From AWTP1-13 sp963814055 (GTDB lineage Bacteria > Pseudomonadota > Alphaproteobacteria > Rhizobiales > Hyphomicrobiaceae), in the NCBI GenBank assembly GCA_963814055.1, contig CAWFBJ010000002.1:229864-293863 (forward strand): a stretch of 64,000 bases of DNA, read 5' to 3'. Positions 17,946 through 29,713 of this stretch are shown here, piece after piece. A program made the translations under genes and the position numbers. Numbering within the stretch: position 1 is the first letter of the stretch; each line of letters starts with the position of its first letter. A model generated the notes under the pieces. It saw only the letters and a program-made list of their open reading frames with translations, did not search any database and was not told the origin of the DNA.

Positions 17946-18353
17946 ATGTCGATGGCCGCCGAGATTCAAAAACGCATCCAGCCCCTTTTTCCTGGTCTCA
18001 TGGGTGTCACGATCAAGGAAGCGACACAGGACAAGATCGTCGCGACCATGCTGGTACGGCCCGACCTGTGCACGGCGGGTGGTGTCTGCCACGGTGGAGC
18101 GTATATGGCTTTCGCCGATACCGTGGGCGCCATCGGTACCGTTGTGAATCTCCCGCCCAACACGCGCACCACGACGATCGAATCGAAGACCAACTTCATG
18201 GGTGCCGCGCCGGTGAACACGCAAATCACCGCCGAATCGATCCCGCTGCATCGAGGCAAGTCCACTCAGGTGTGGCAGACAACCATCAAGTCGGAAGCCG
18301 GAAAGCTGTGCGCCATTGTCACACAGACGCAGATGGTGTTGCCCGTCTCCTAG
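17946..18353 (+). CDS. PaaI-type hotdog thioesterase
   Basis: The product has 135 residues. The hotdog-fold active-site helix is GGVCHGGAYMAFADTVGA (residues 43-60), as in the PaaI/YdiI group that hydrolyse acyl- or aryl-CoA thioesters, and TTTIESKTNFMGAA forms the next strand. The start follows 'caggagaacc'. Two thioesterases of different subfamilies (this one and YbgC) sit next to each other at the head of the tol block. This one is not a usual Tol-Pal member, so its link to the operon may be only positional. Confidence 0.85.
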   Translation: MSMAAEIQKRIQPLFPGLMGVTIKEATQDKIVATMLVRPDLCTAGGVCHGGAYMAFADTVGAIGTVVNLPPNTRTTTIESKTNFMGAAPVNTQITAESIPLHRGKSTQVWQTTIKSEAGKLCAIVTQTQMVLPVS

Positions 18354-18610
18354 TTTCCGAGACTTGAATCCACCAACAGCAACGCTTTCGCTTGGCAGTC
18401 CTCCAGGAGCCGCGCTGCTCTCTCCACAGAAAGCCCAAGTCTAGCCACATTACGCGGCAGTATGGCCCTGGTCCGGAGGGCCGGAAACGGGTACGCACTT
18501 GACATCGGGCCGAGGCGTCGGTTGCCAGAACGGCGGCCGGCTTTTTTGTGCTGCCTCGCTATTCAGGGGCCCAACGGCGCGACAACCGGCAAGGACACGG
18601 ACATCTAGCG
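18354..18610 (+). other. Intergenic stretch before tolQ
   Basis: This stretch of 257 bases has no gene that I can support. It probably carries the main tolQRAB promoter. I do not see a recognisable riboswitch or a strong hairpin with a T run. Confidence 0.4.
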
Positions 18611-19309
18611 ATGCTTGAAAAGTTGGCGCCCGCCGCCACCGGCGGCTTTTCATTCCTCGATATGTTTCTCACGGCGCATCCGGTCGTCAAATTCGTGATG
18701 ATCGGATTGCTGCTCGCCTCGGTCTGGGCCTGGGCCATCATCATCGAAAAGCTGTTCGCTTTCAGGCGCGCGCGCCGCGAGGCGGATCGCTTCGAGCAGA
18801 TGTTCTGGTCGGGCCAATCGCTCGACGAACTCTACACCGGCCTGTCGCATGGGCGCACGCTGGCCATGGCTTCCCTGTTCGTGGCGGCGATGCGCGAGTG
18901 GAAGCGCTCGGTCGAAGGCAACATCCGCGCCATGGGCGGCATCCAGATGCGGGTCGAGAAGGTGATGGACGTCACCATCAGCCGCGAGATGGAACAGCTC
19001 GACCGGCGGCTGCTGTTTCTCGCCACCGTTGGCTCCATTGCCCCGTTCGTCGGCCTGTTCGGCACGGTTTGGGGCATCATGACGAGCTTCCAGGCGATCG
19101 CGATCTCCAAGAACACGAACTTGGCGGTCGTCGCCCCCGGCATCGCCGAAGCGCTGTTTGCGACGGCCCTCGGCCTGCTGGCCGCCATACCGGCAGTCGT
19201 TTTCTACAATAAGTTTGCGGCCGATTCGTCTCGGCTGTCGCAGCGTCTGGAGACGTTTGCCGACGAATTCTCGGCCATCGTGTCGCGCCAGATTGACGTT
19301 CGAACCTAA
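18611..19309 (+). CDS. tolQ: Tol-Pal proton-channel subunit TolQ
   Basis: The product has 232 residues. TolQ forms the inner-membrane proton channel with TolR and energises TolA during outer-membrane constriction at division. Three membrane helices are visible: VVKFVMIGLLLASVWAWAII near the N terminus, and LATVGSIAPFVGLFGTVWGIM and GIAEALFATALGLLAAIPAVV near the C terminus, with the conserved family segments in the last two. The ATG at 18611 gives the expected MLEKLAPAATGGFSFLDMF N terminus. tolR starts 12 bases later. Confidence 0.95.
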   Translation: MLEKLAPAATGGFSFLDMFLTAHPVVKFVMIGLLLASVWAWAIIIEKLFAFRRARREADRFEQMFWSGQSLDELYTGLSHGRTLAMASLFVAAMREWKRSVEGNIRAMGGIQMRVEKVMDVTISREMEQLDRRLLFLATVGSIAPFVGLFGTVWGIMTSFQAIAISKNTNLAVVAPGIAEALFATALGLLAAIPAVVFYNKFAADSSRLSQRLETFADEFSAIVSRQIDVRT

Positions 19310-19321
19310 CGGAGCCGGGCC

Positions 19322-19765
<444 letters not shown>

Positions 19766-19779
19766 GGCACGGAGGCCCA

Positions 19780-20946
19780 GTGCAGTTCGGACTGGTCATA
19801 TCCGTCATTCTGCATGCGGCGATCCTGGGGTGGGCGTTGATCACCATCCAGTCGCAGCGCGAATTGCGCATGTCCGAGCCTGATCCGATCATCACCGATC
19901 TGGTGACGGAGAGCGAACTCACCAAGTTGAGGCAAGGCGCGCGCACAGCCAAGCAACTCGAGGCCATGGCCAAGGAATCGCCCAAGGCCGATGTCGCCAA
20001 GAAGGAAGCGGCCAAACCCAAGCCCGTCGCCGCCGCACCCGCCCCGCCACCGCCGCCCGAGCCGCCAGCCCCGAAGTCCGACCCGATTGCCGAGAAGCTG
20101 GCGTCTGCTGAGCCTCCGCCACCCCCGCCTCCCGCAGTCGAGGAGAAGAAGAAAATCGAGGAGGCACTGGAGAAGCAGAAGGCTGCGGAGAAGCAGCGAG
20201 CCGCCGAGGAGGAGCTTGCGCTCGAAGGACTGCGCAAGGCCGAAGAAAAACGCAAGGCGGAGGAAGAACACCAAACTAAAGTCGAGCAGGAGCGCAAAGC
20301 GGACGAACAGCGCCAGGCTGAAGAGCAGCGCCGCGCCGAGGAGCAGCGTCAGGCCGAGGAAAAAAAGCGCTTGGACGATCAGCGCAAGCAGGCCGAGCTG
20401 AAGAAGAAGGCCGACGAGGAGAAGAAGCGCAAGGAAGCGGCGGCAAAGAAGAAGCGCGATGATGAGAAAAAGCGCCAGGAGGCCGAGGCCAAGCAAAAGC
20501 AGTTCGATGCGGAAAAGATTGCGGCCCTGCTCAACAAAGTGCCGAACAGCAGCGCACCACCGCCCTCCTCCGCCCCGAACGAGCCAACCAAGACGAAAGG
20601 GCCTGCGCTCGGCGCCCCCGAAGGCAAGGACCAACAGATATCCACCAGCGAAATTGCGATGCTGAACGGTATTATCGGCGCGCGCCTGAAGATGTGCTGG
20701 AGCATACCTTCCGGTGGTGGCGGCAGCGATACGCCTGTGGTCACGCTGCGCTGGAACATGAAACTGGATGGCAGCCTGGACGGTGAGCCTCGCGTGGAGC
20801 AGCCACGCGGCGATACGTTGTTTCGCATTGCTGCCGAGGCGGCGATACGTGCTGTACAGGAGTGCTCACCCTTTCCATTGCCACGCGACAAGTACGTGCA
20901 TTGGAAGACGGTTATCCGGGAATTCGATCCGAGTGGGCTCAAGTGA
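19780..20946 (+). CDS. tolA: Tol-Pal envelope-spanning protein TolA
   Basis: The product has 388 residues from a GTG start. It has the three-part TolA layout: an N-terminal membrane anchor (VISVILHAAILGWALI), a Pro-rich stretch (residues 80-125), then a long Lys/Glu/Ala-rich helix (about 125-245) that spans the periplasm. A C-terminal globular domain with a Cys pair (MCWSIP and QECSPFPLP) follows, as in TolA domain III and TonB-like C termini. It transmits TolQR-derived force to TolB-Pal. A start at 19780 fits the 14-base gap after tolR. Confidence 0.9.
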   Translation: MQFGLVISVILHAAILGWALITIQSQRELRMSEPDPIITDLVTESELTKLRQGARTAKQLEAMAKESPKADVAKKEAAKPKPVAAAPAPPPPPEPPAPKSDPIAEKLASAEPPPPPPPAVEEKKKIEEALEKQKAAEKQRAAEEELALEGLRKAEEKRKAEEEHQTKVEQERKADEQRQAEEQRRAEEQRQAEEKKRLDDQRKQAELKKKADEEKKRKEAAAKKKRDDEKKRQEAEAKQKQFDAEKIAALLNKVPNSSAPPPSSAPNEPTKTKGPALGAPEGKDQQISTSEIAMLNGIIGARLKMCWSIPSGGGGSDTPVVTLRWNMKLDGSLDGEPRVEQPRGDTLFRIAAEAAIRAVQECSPFPLPRDKYVHWKTVIREFDPSGLK

Positions 20947-20968
20947 GTGTGCATTGAAAGCGAGTGTG

Positions 20969-22339
20969 ATGGCATCAAGTCCACGAAAGCATCTTGAGAC
21001 GGCCCCGGATCTAGGGCGGCGCAGGGTGGCGCTGGGACTGGGCGCTGCCGCACTGGCACCGTTTGCGACTTTGGCGCAGGTGCCCAGAGGTGTAGCGCAG
21101 GATGGCCTGCGTGGCACGCAGCGGGAAGGCACCATCGCGCCCATCCCGATCGCAATTCCTGAATTCCTGGGCGACGACCAGCGGTTCGCCGCCGAAATCA
21201 CCAGTGTGATCACCGCCGATCTCGAGCGGTCGGGCCTGTTCCAACCGCTCGATCAGGCCTCTTTCATCGAGCGCATTCGCGACATCAACGCTCCGCCTCG
21301 CTTTCAGGACTGGCGCGTCATCAACGCACAAGCCTTGGTGGTGGGCCGCACCGGACGCGCCCCCGATGGTCGCTTGTTTGTGGAATTCCGCCTCTACGAC
21401 GTACTTTCCCAGCGTGCTCTCGATGGCAAGCGCTTTGCTGTCGATGCGAACGCTTGGCGCCGCATTGCCCACCGCGCCGCCGATCAGGTCTACGAGCGCC
21501 TCACCGGCGAACGCGGCTACTTCGACACCCTGGTTGCATTTATCGATGAGACCGGTCCCAAGGACCGGCGCAGGAAGCGTCTTGCGATCATGGACCAGGA
21601 TGGCGCCAACGTCCGGCTCCTGAGCCAGGGCGGGGAATTGGTGCTCACTCCCCGCTTCAGCCCCACGGCGCAGGAAATCACCTATCTGCAGTACACCGGG
21701 GAACAGCCCCGGGTGTTCCTCATGAGTTTGGATACCGGCCAGAAGGAGATGGTTGGCAATTTCCCGGGTATGACATTCGCTCCACGGTTCGCCCCTGACG
21801 GCCAGCGCCTCGTCATGAGCATCGGGGAGGGGGGCGCCACCGGCATCGCCGACATGGACCTGCGGTCCCGTCAGACGCGGCGCCTGACCAATTCGAGCGG
21901 CATCGATACCGGCCCCTGCTACAGCCCCGACGGGCGGCGCATCGTGTTTGAATCCGACCGGGAAGGCGGCCAGCAACTGCATGTCATGAACGCTGACGGG
22001 TCGGGGGCGAAGCGGATCAGTTACGGCGACGGGCGCTATGCGACCCCAGTATGGTCCCCCCGCGGAGACCTGATCGCCTTCACCAAGCAGACAAGCGGCA
22101 GCTTCCTGATCGGTGTGATGCGGCCTGACGGTGCAGGCGAGCGGATCCTCACCGAGGGATATCACAATGAGGGACCAACCTGGTCCCCCAATGGCCGCGT
22201 GATTCTGTTCTTCCGCGAGAGCCAGGGCGCAAGCGGTGGTCCGAGGCTCTTTTCGATTGACCTGACCGGCTACAACGAGCGGCAGGTGCAGACGCCGTCC
22301 TTCGGGTCCGATCCGGCGTGGGGTCCGTTGCGAAACTGA
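20969..22339 (+). CDS. tolB: Tol-Pal periplasmic beta-propeller TolB
   Basis: The product has 456 residues. The N-terminal region contains two Arg pairs (GRRRVALGLGAAALA), a possible Tat-like signal in place of the usual Sec peptide. The mature N-domain (IPIAIPEFLGDDQRFAAEIT) and the C-terminal six-bladed propeller repeats (such as PCYSPDGRRIVFESDREGG and ATPVWSPRGDLIAFTKQ) match TolB. It docks Pal and the TolA C terminus. The ATG at 20969 is the first Met of a family-like N terminus; the longer in-frame opening overlaps tolA. Confidence 0.93.
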   Translation: MASSPRKHLETAPDLGRRRVALGLGAAALAPFATLAQVPRGVAQDGLRGTQREGTIAPIPIAIPEFLGDDQRFAAEITSVITADLERSGLFQPLDQASFIERIRDINAPPRFQDWRVINAQALVVGRTGRAPDGRLFVEFRLYDVLSQRALDGKRFAVDANAWRRIAHRAADQVYERLTGERGYFDTLVAFIDETGPKDRRRKRLAIMDQDGANVRLLSQGGELVLTPRFSPTAQEITYLQYTGEQPRVFLMSLDTGQKEMVGNFPGMTFAPRFAPDGQRLVMSIGEGGATGIADMDLRSRQTRRLTNSSGIDTGPCYSPDGRRIVFESDREGGQQLHVMNADGSGAKRISYGDGRYATPVWSPRGDLIAFTKQTSGSFLIGVMRPDGAGERILTEGYHNEGPTWSPNGRVILFFRESQGASGGPRLFSIDLTGYNERQVQTPSFGSDPAWGPLRN

Positions 22340-22498
22340 ACGCTGCTTTACCGCGTTTTAACCCGTCTGGTGTGTCTTGGATGGTGAGCGAGGCCCGGCT
22401 GCATCGGCGGGCCTGCACGCAGCCTCTGTATCGCGTTCTGGCTTGCCGATGCGCACTAAATGGAAGTGGCATTTCCGCACCAACTGCCGTGCAAAACC

Positions 22499-22529
22499 CT
22501 CAGATCAGCAGCTGCGTCCTTGATCTGAG
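22499..22529. repeat. Inverted repeat in the tolB to lipoprotein gap
   Basis: CTCAGATCA and TGATCTGAG form a perfect 9-base stem around a 13-base spacer, 160 bases after the tolB stop and 60 bases before a small lipoprotein gene. There is no T run after it, so it is better read as an operator or an mRNA-processing hairpin than a terminator. Confidence 0.5.
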
Positions 22530-22588
22530 CGTTACACATCGGTAGCCACATAGGTGCGATTGCCGAACACGTGTCAGGAGAGAAGACT

Positions 22589-22720
22589 ATGAAGGTCAAG
22601 AACGTGATCGTTATCTCGGCGCTGGTCGCCGCTGTTGCTTTGGCTGCGTGCCGTCGCGAAGTCGTCCATGAGCCCATGAAGCTCGGCGCTGACGTGCCTG
22701 TCGAGACCGTAGCTCGCTAA
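22589..22720 (+). CDS. Small lipoprotein between tolB and pal
   Basis: This 43-residue open frame starts 8 bases after a caggagag ribosome site. The N terminus is basic then hydrophobic (MKVKNVIVISALVAAVAL) and ends in a lipobox-like LAAC with the Cys at residue 21. The mature peptide is only about 23 residues (CRREVVHEPM...). It is followed by a strong terminator-like hairpin, so its message may end before pal. The size is below the usual calling threshold. Function is unknown; the position inside tol-pal suggests an envelope role. Confidence 0.65.
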   Translation: MKVKNVIVISALVAAVALAACRREVVHEPMKLGADVPVETVAR

Positions 22721-22757
22721 GTTAGGGGCAGCGGGTACAGCTTCAGAAAATTCTGTT

Positions 22758-22785
22758 CCCAGCCCTTAGGGGCTGGGTTCGTTTC
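22758..22785 (+). terminator. Terminator-like hairpin before pal
   Basis: CCCAGCCC pairs with GGGCTGGG (22758-22765 / 22770-22777) around a 4-base loop and is followed by ttcgttt. It lies 37 bases after the small lipoprotein stop and about 270 bases before pal, implying that pal has its own promoter. Confidence 0.65.
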
Positions 22786-23053
22786 TGAGGGTTTACCGGT
22801 GCTATTTTAATCTGGGTCGTATTGCCGGTAGCTCTGCTGCCGCGATACGGCCCTGATTTTTTGTGAATCTATTCATAATTCGTGTGCATTGTGGGGAAAA
22901 TCCGGAGCGCCGGGTTGCCCAAATCCGCTGACTAAGCGTTTCAGTGTAGCGGTCATATTTTGGCGCAAAGTGTGGGCTAAGAGGCCTGCCGCGCGGAAAA
23001 TCTCGAATCTGGAGGCAGCACGCCGAGCTGGCGGTGCCGAAGAGGGACCAGAC

Positions 23054-23560
23054 ATGGAGCATTCGACTTGGCGTAGAGGTGTCGTGGGTCTTTGCGCGGC
23101 GCTGGTCCTCGGCTTCGGTGTTACCGCCTGCGCCAACAATCCCAGGCCCGAAGATCTGGCAGCCAACAAGAACGGCGCGGCACCTCCAGGTTCACCCCGG
23201 GATTTCGCCGTGAATGCCGGCGACTTGGTCTATTTCTCGACAGATAGCGTGGACCTGTCGCCTGAGGCCCAGCAGACAGTCGCGAACCAAGCACGCTGGC
23301 TGAAGCAGTACTCCCAGTACACGATTACCATAGAGGGCCACGCCGACGAGCGGGGAACGCGGGAATACAACATCGCGCTGGGAGCGAAGCGGGCGCAGGC
23401 CGTCCGCGATTTCCTGGCCCGCAACGGAATCAACGCGGCGCGCATTCGGACTGTATCGTATGGCAAGGAACGGCCGGTGGCGGTCTGCAACGACATTTCC
23501 TGCTGGTCGCAGAATAGGCGTGCTCAGACGGTGCTGAACAGTCGCGAAGCCCGCTCTTAA
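23054..23560 (+). CDS. pal: Peptidoglycan-associated lipoprotein Pal
   Basis: The product has 168 residues. The signal peptide (GVVGLCAALVLGFGVTAC) ends with a lipobox Cys at about residue 26. After a short linker an OmpA-like domain follows: YFSTDSVDLSPEAQ, TIEGHADERGTREYNIALGA and RIRTVSYGKERPVAV, the Asp and Arg residues of which bind meso-diaminopimelate in peptidoglycan. Pal anchors the outer membrane to the wall and is the TolB partner. The ATG at 23054 is chosen because it starts the signal peptide. The mature C terminus carries a Cys in VCNDISCWSQNRR. Confidence 0.94.
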   Translation: MEHSTWRRGVVGLCAALVLGFGVTACANNPRPEDLAANKNGAAPPGSPRDFAVNAGDLVYFSTDSVDLSPEAQQTVANQARWLKQYSQYTITIEGHADERGTREYNIALGAKRAQAVRDFLARNGINAARIRTVSYGKERPVAVCNDISCWSQNRRAQTVLNSREARS

Positions 23561-23800
23561 TCTCTCGTCTGTTCATAGTTCCTGCCCGGCGGCCAAGATG
23601 CGCGGGAGCATCGGTGGGTGTGGCGAATCGGCACGCAGGCCGTAGCCAGCCCGCGCGCAGGTAGCCCCCGGTCAGTCCTTGAACCATCAGACCGATCAGA
23701 TGGCGGGCGTGCAATCCCGCCTTGCTCGCGTCGCGAAGTCGTGTTGAAGAGGGCGCCATAACGTGCGCCCGAAAGGCGCAATAGGAACAAGCGTACAAAC

Positions 23801-24770
23801 ATGTCCTCCAAGGCAACAGTCTGGGCTCGGGCGGGTGTGCTGGTGCTCGCTGTCGGCTTCTTGGTTTCCGTATCCCAGGCTCAGCAACCCCCTGCTCCTC
23901 CGAGGCCACAAGCCAAGGCGGCGCCGCCGGCGGCTCGAGATCTGCCGCCGGGGTCCGATGCGGGCCTGCAGCGGCGCGTTGAGCAGCTCGAAGAGCAGCT
24001 GGTCGACCTCCAAGTGGTGATCGGTACGCTCGAAGTCGCTTGCCAGGGGTGGCTCTGCTCCTGCGGGCGGGCCTCGCAGCGGGCCGGGTCAGTCGGCCGC
24101 AGTAAATGCAGCTGATGCCGGACGCATGGACGCCATCGAAACACAAATCAGGGCGCTGGCGTCTCAACTGGAAAGCTTGCAGGATCAGGTTCGGGGTCTA
24201 GGAGGCCGTAGTGGCCTGAATGTCCCCAACAGCGATGGCCCGCCGGGTTTCGGCTCGGTAACCGTCGCCCCCGAAGCACAGCAGGACGAGATCGACCGGG
24301 TCCTAACCTCGCCGCGGGGCGGTGGGCCGCCTCCCAGGGTTGCGGCCTCTCCTCCGGTGGGTAACCAGGGCGAACCCGAGGTGCAGCCCCAGCAGCTTTA
24401 CGAGCAGGCTTACGGCTCCCTCTTGCAGAAGGACTACGGCGGGGCCGAAGCGGGCTTCGAGGATTTTCTCAAGCGCCACCCCAACCACCAACTCGCCGGC
24501 AATGCGCAATACTGGTTGGGCGAAACCTTCTATGTGCGTGGTCAGTTCAGAGCTGCCGCGGCGGCCTTCCTGAAGGGCTATCAAACCTACTCCCGAAGCC
24601 CGAAAGCACCTGAATGCCTGTTGAAGCTGGCGATGTCGCTGTCTCGTCTGGGCCAGAAGGATGCCGCCTGTTCCTCCTATAGCGAACTGGCGACGAAATA
24701 CCCAAACCCGCCCGCGCATGTGAAAAGCATCGCTCAGGCGGAGCGCCAACGCAGCGGCTGCGGCGCCTGA
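23801..24770 (+). CDS. cpoB: CpoB/YbgF division coordinator, frameshifted
   Basis: CpoB links PBP1B activity with Tol energy at the septum. The N terminus has a signal peptide (VLVLAVGFLVSVSQAQ), then a coiled-coil trimer helix (LQRRVEQLEEQLVDLQVVIG), a Gly/Pro-rich linker, a second coil (IETQIRALASQLESLQDQV), and a C-terminal TPR domain (QLYEQAYGSLLQKDYGGAE ... FEDFLKRHPNHQLAGNAQ). The frame breaks near 24034: 'ctcgaagtcgctt' is one base longer than expected for LESLAR. The corrected length is 969 bases, 322 residues. tilS follows 32 bases later. Confidence 0.87.
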
Positions 24771-24802
24771 TTCAGCCAGCCTTGGGTGGCCGTGCTTGTT
24801 TC

Positions 24803-26161
24803 ATGACGAACGACCGTGACCCGATCAGGCCGGATGATCTTGCAGCCTTGTTCGGACGCTGCGGGCTCAGGCCGTCCATGCGCTGTGTGCTGGCCGTTTC
24901 CGGGGGCAGCGACAGCACCGCTCTGATGGTCCTGTATGCCGATTGGCTGTGCCAGCAAGGCGCCGATATGGGCCTGCATATGGTGCTGACCGTTGACCAT
25001 GGCCTACGCCCAGAGTCGGCCGCCGAGGCGCGGACCGTGGCCGCCCATGCCGAAAGGCTGGGGTTTCCCCATGCCACTCTGCTCTGGGAAGGACCCAAGC
25101 CGCAGACCGGTATCCAGGCCGCGGCACGGCACGCACGCTACCGCCTGATGGGCAAAGCCATGCGGGCCAACCGCATCGCGCTGCTGTTGACGGGCCATAC
25201 GCAAGACGATCGGGCCGAGACCTTGTTGATGCGGCTCGCGCGCGGCAGCGGTCTCGACGGGCTGGCCGGAATGGCTCCACGCCTGCATTTCAGCGATATC
25301 GGTTTGGCTGATGCAGCGCCGGACGAGCAAGAAATCGCCCGACCCTTTCTCGATGTTTCAAGAACCCGGCTGCGCGCAACGCTGCAGGCGCGAGGAATTG
25401 CCTGGATCGACGATCCCAGCAATCTGTCGCCAGAGTTCGAACGGCCGCGCTTGCGTGCTGCGCGCGCGCATCTCGATGATCTGGGACTGACGGATGCCGC
25501 GCTGGCCCTCAGCGCAACACGGCTGCTGCGCGCACGTCGCGCACTCGACCGCGTCGTCGGGGAGTTTTGCAGCGCTGGCGCAGTCGTTGTCGATCCTTGC
25601 GGATACGTCACGATTGATCGGGCCAAATTGCAGGCGGCCGAGGAGGAAATTGTGCTGCGGGTAGTGGGGCGCGTCATTGCCGCAGCGGGCGGCAGCGACG
25701 AACAGGTCTCGCTCGCCAAGCTCGAGTCGATTGTCGCATCGCTGCTCAGTAAGGGGCCCGGAACGACCAGGTGGACCTTGGCGCGGGCGATGATCACGGC
25801 AAACGACCAGATGGTCACCATCGAGAGGGAACCGGGCCGCGAGCCACTGCCCCGGCTGGAACTCTCTGCGGGTGCGCAGGCGTGCTGGGACGGGCGCTTC
25901 TGGGTCAGTGTCGGGGCGGATGTAGAAACAGGTGCCATTGAGGTTCGCCCGCTGGGCGAGGGCGCCGCGCGCGAATTGCAACAGCAGGGGGCCGTCACGG
26001 CGCGCGCGCCCGTGCGGGCCGCCGGCATGGTTCCTTCATTCTGGCGCGGGGACCGGCTCCTTGCGGTTCCCTCGCTCGAATTCTGGTCCGATCCGAATTG
26101 CCGCAGCACCCTGGGAGCACGATTTATCTGGAAAGAAATCGTGAACAGATACAGGCCTTAA
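24803..26161 (+). CDS. tilS: tRNA(Ile)-lysidine synthetase
   Basis: The product has 452 residues. It converts C34 of tRNA-Ile(CAU) to lysidine, which fixes AUA decoding. The ATP pyrophosphatase P-loop SGGSDSTALM lies near residue 32, and a second conserved region, TGHTQDDRAETLLMRL, is near residue 130. The C-terminal half carries the TilS substrate-binding fold. The ATG at 24803 gives the family-like start; the in-frame ATG at 24782 lies in a different sequence context. It is an essential gene in most bacteria and is intact here, just before ftsH as in many alphaproteobacteria. Confidence 0.93.
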   Translation: MTNDRDPIRPDDLAALFGRCGLRPSMRCVLAVSGGSDSTALMVLYADWLCQQGADMGLHMVLTVDHGLRPESAAEARTVAAHAERLGFPHATLLWEGPKPQTGIQAAARHARYRLMGKAMRANRIALLLTGHTQDDRAETLLMRLARGSGLDGLAGMAPRLHFSDIGLADAAPDEQEIARPFLDVSRTRLRATLQARGIAWIDDPSNLSPEFERPRLRAARAHLDDLGLTDAALALSATRLLRARRALDRVVGEFCSAGAVVVDPCGYVTIDRAKLQAAEEEIVLRVVGRVIAAAGGSDEQVSLAKLESIVASLLSKGPGTTRWTLARAMITANDQMVTIEREPGREPLPRLELSAGAQACWDGRFWVSVGADVETGAIEVRPLGEGAARELQQQGAVTARAPVRAAGMVPSFWRGDRLLAVPSLEFWSDPNCRSTLGARFIWKEIVNRYRP

Positions 26162-26380
26162 AGCCAGGAAAAGCCCCGGAATGGTGCGGCAACTCGGGCC
26201 GTCCTGAAAATAGCCCGTCCTGTATGCGCAAAATGCGCCTTCGGGCCTCAAACTTGGCAAAGATCTTCTACACTCCTATGTTACGTGCACGACGATCCCA
26301 CGCTTGAGGCGGCGTGGGGCATCGCCAGCGCCCTGGGGCAGCGGCGGCTTAAGACGTCCCATGGGCATAAAGGAACCCCC
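26162..26380 (+). other. Intergenic stretch before ftsH
   Basis: This stretch of 219 bases has no supported gene. It should carry an ftsH promoter. I see no clear sigma-32 consensus but cannot exclude one. Confidence 0.4.
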
Positions 26381-28315
<1,935 letters not shown>

Positions 28316-28361
28316 CGGTCGTTTCGGACCCAACGGCGTCCGACGCGATGAGAATTGCCCC

Positions 28362-28392
28362 ACGGACGGACCATAATGGTCCGTCCGTTTCG
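28362..28392 (+). terminator. Terminator after ftsH
   Basis: A perfect 12-base stem, ACGGACGGACCA / TGGTCCGTCCGT, with a 3-base loop (taa) is followed by tttcgttt. It begins 46 bases after the ftsH stop. Confidence 0.85.
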
Positions 28393-28465
28393 TTTGGTGC
28401 GCCGCACCCCGAGTGCTAGGGTCCCACCCTCAAATTGGGGCAAAAGCGATAGCAGGGAGATCGAC

Positions 28466-29680
28466 ATGAGGGGGTGCACCGCTGCGGCCGTTTTGGCTGC
28501 TGTACTCGTGGCCGGGAGTGCGGCCGCCGCCTACGCGCAACTCGCAGTCTCCGCCAACGACGCCAAGGTCAAGCTCGTCAACGGCAAGACCGAAGTCGTT
28601 GCAAACCCGCCGCTGGACACGATCTCCATCATCGATTTGCGTGCGTCTCCACCGAAAGTGCTGGCTGAGGTGGAGGTGCCAAACAGTGTCGTTGGTCCTC
28701 CCAGCAATGTGGCGGTCTCGCCCAAGGAGGAGTTCGTGCTGGTCGCTGGTGCGATGCAGATCGATCCTTCCGATCCGACAAAGACCATCCCCGATGACAA
28801 ACTGACTGTCATCGATATCGCGCCCCTGAAACCCGGTATCCTGAAGCGGCTTGGCATCTCCAAGGGGACGCCGCCGGCACCCAAGGTGATTGCCACGCTG
28901 CAGGCGGGCAAAGGCGCGGCCGGCGTTGCCATCAACAAAGCCGGCACGCTCGCTCTGGTCGCCAATCGCAGCGAAGGAACGGTTTCCACCTTTGCCATCG
29001 CCGGCACCAAGCTGACCGCGGCAGGCAAGGTAACGGTCGGCGGCGACAAGTCCGGCCCCAGCGCGATCGCCTTTACACCGGATGGCAAGAGCGCACTCGT
29101 TACGCTCGACGGCGACAACAAGATCGTGGTGCTCGCCATCGATGGCGCCAAGGTGGAGCTGACAAAGCGCGTGATATCGGCCGGCTTGCGTCCCTATGGT
29201 CTCGACATCGCGGCGAAGGGCGAGGTCGCGGTGGTGGCCAACATCGGCGTGGGCGGCGGCGATGCAGACACCATCAGCGTGATCGATCTCAAGGTGGATC
29301 CTCCGCGCGTCGTCAATACCTACACGGTTGGCCAGACTCCGGAGGGCATCAAGATGTCGCCCGATGGGAAATACGTGGCCGTCACCGTCGTGAACGGCAC
29401 CAACAAGCCGTCGGATTCGCCATTCTTCAACCAGAACGGCACCCTTCAGATCTGGACGCGCAACGGCACCCAGCTCAGCAAGTCGGGCGAACTGCCGATC
29501 GGGAAATGGTGCCAGGGCATCGCGTGGTCCAACAACAGCCGCACGCTGCTGGTGCAGTGCATGGTGGAGGAGGAGATCGCCGTGATGCGTTTCTCCGGGC
29601 TGACCGGGCGGTCTTTGCAAAAGGTCGGGACCATCAAGACCAAGGGCGGTCCGGCCGGTATCGGCACTGCGCAGCCCTGA
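28466..29680 (+). CDS. Secreted YVTN/YncE-type beta-propeller protein
   Basis: The product has 404 residues, with a signal peptide (AAAVLAAVLVAGSAAAAYA). The mature protein repeats a pattern of about 45 residues of the form 'PPSNVAVSPKEEFVLVAGA', 'AGVAINKAGTLALVANRSEG' and 'EGIKMSPDGKYVAVTVVNG'. These are YVTN-type WD-like blades, giving a probable 6-7 blade propeller. Such propellers act as periplasmic protein-binding or surface-layer modules; no active-site residues are evident. The ATG at 28466 follows agggagatcgac. It lies between ftsH and folP without a clear functional link. Confidence 0.82.
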   Translation: MRGCTAAAVLAAVLVAGSAAAAYAQLAVSANDAKVKLVNGKTEVVANPPLDTISIIDLRASPPKVLAEVEVPNSVVGPPSNVAVSPKEEFVLVAGAMQIDPSDPTKTIPDDKLTVIDIAPLKPGILKRLGISKGTPPAPKVIATLQAGKGAAGVAINKAGTLALVANRSEGTVSTFAIAGTKLTAAGKVTVGGDKSGPSAIAFTPDGKSALVTLDGDNKIVVLAIDGAKVELTKRVISAGLRPYGLDIAAKGEVAVVANIGVGGGDADTISVIDLKVDPPRVVNTYTVGQTPEGIKMSPDGKYVAVTVVNGTNKPSDSPFFNQNGTLQIWTRNGTQLSKSGELPIGKWCQGIAWSNNSRTLLVQCMVEEEIAVMRFSGLTGRSLQKVGTIKTKGGPAGIGTAQP

Positions 29681-29713
29681 TCTCGGCAGGGTGAAGGGCA
29701 GAACAAGGACGCT

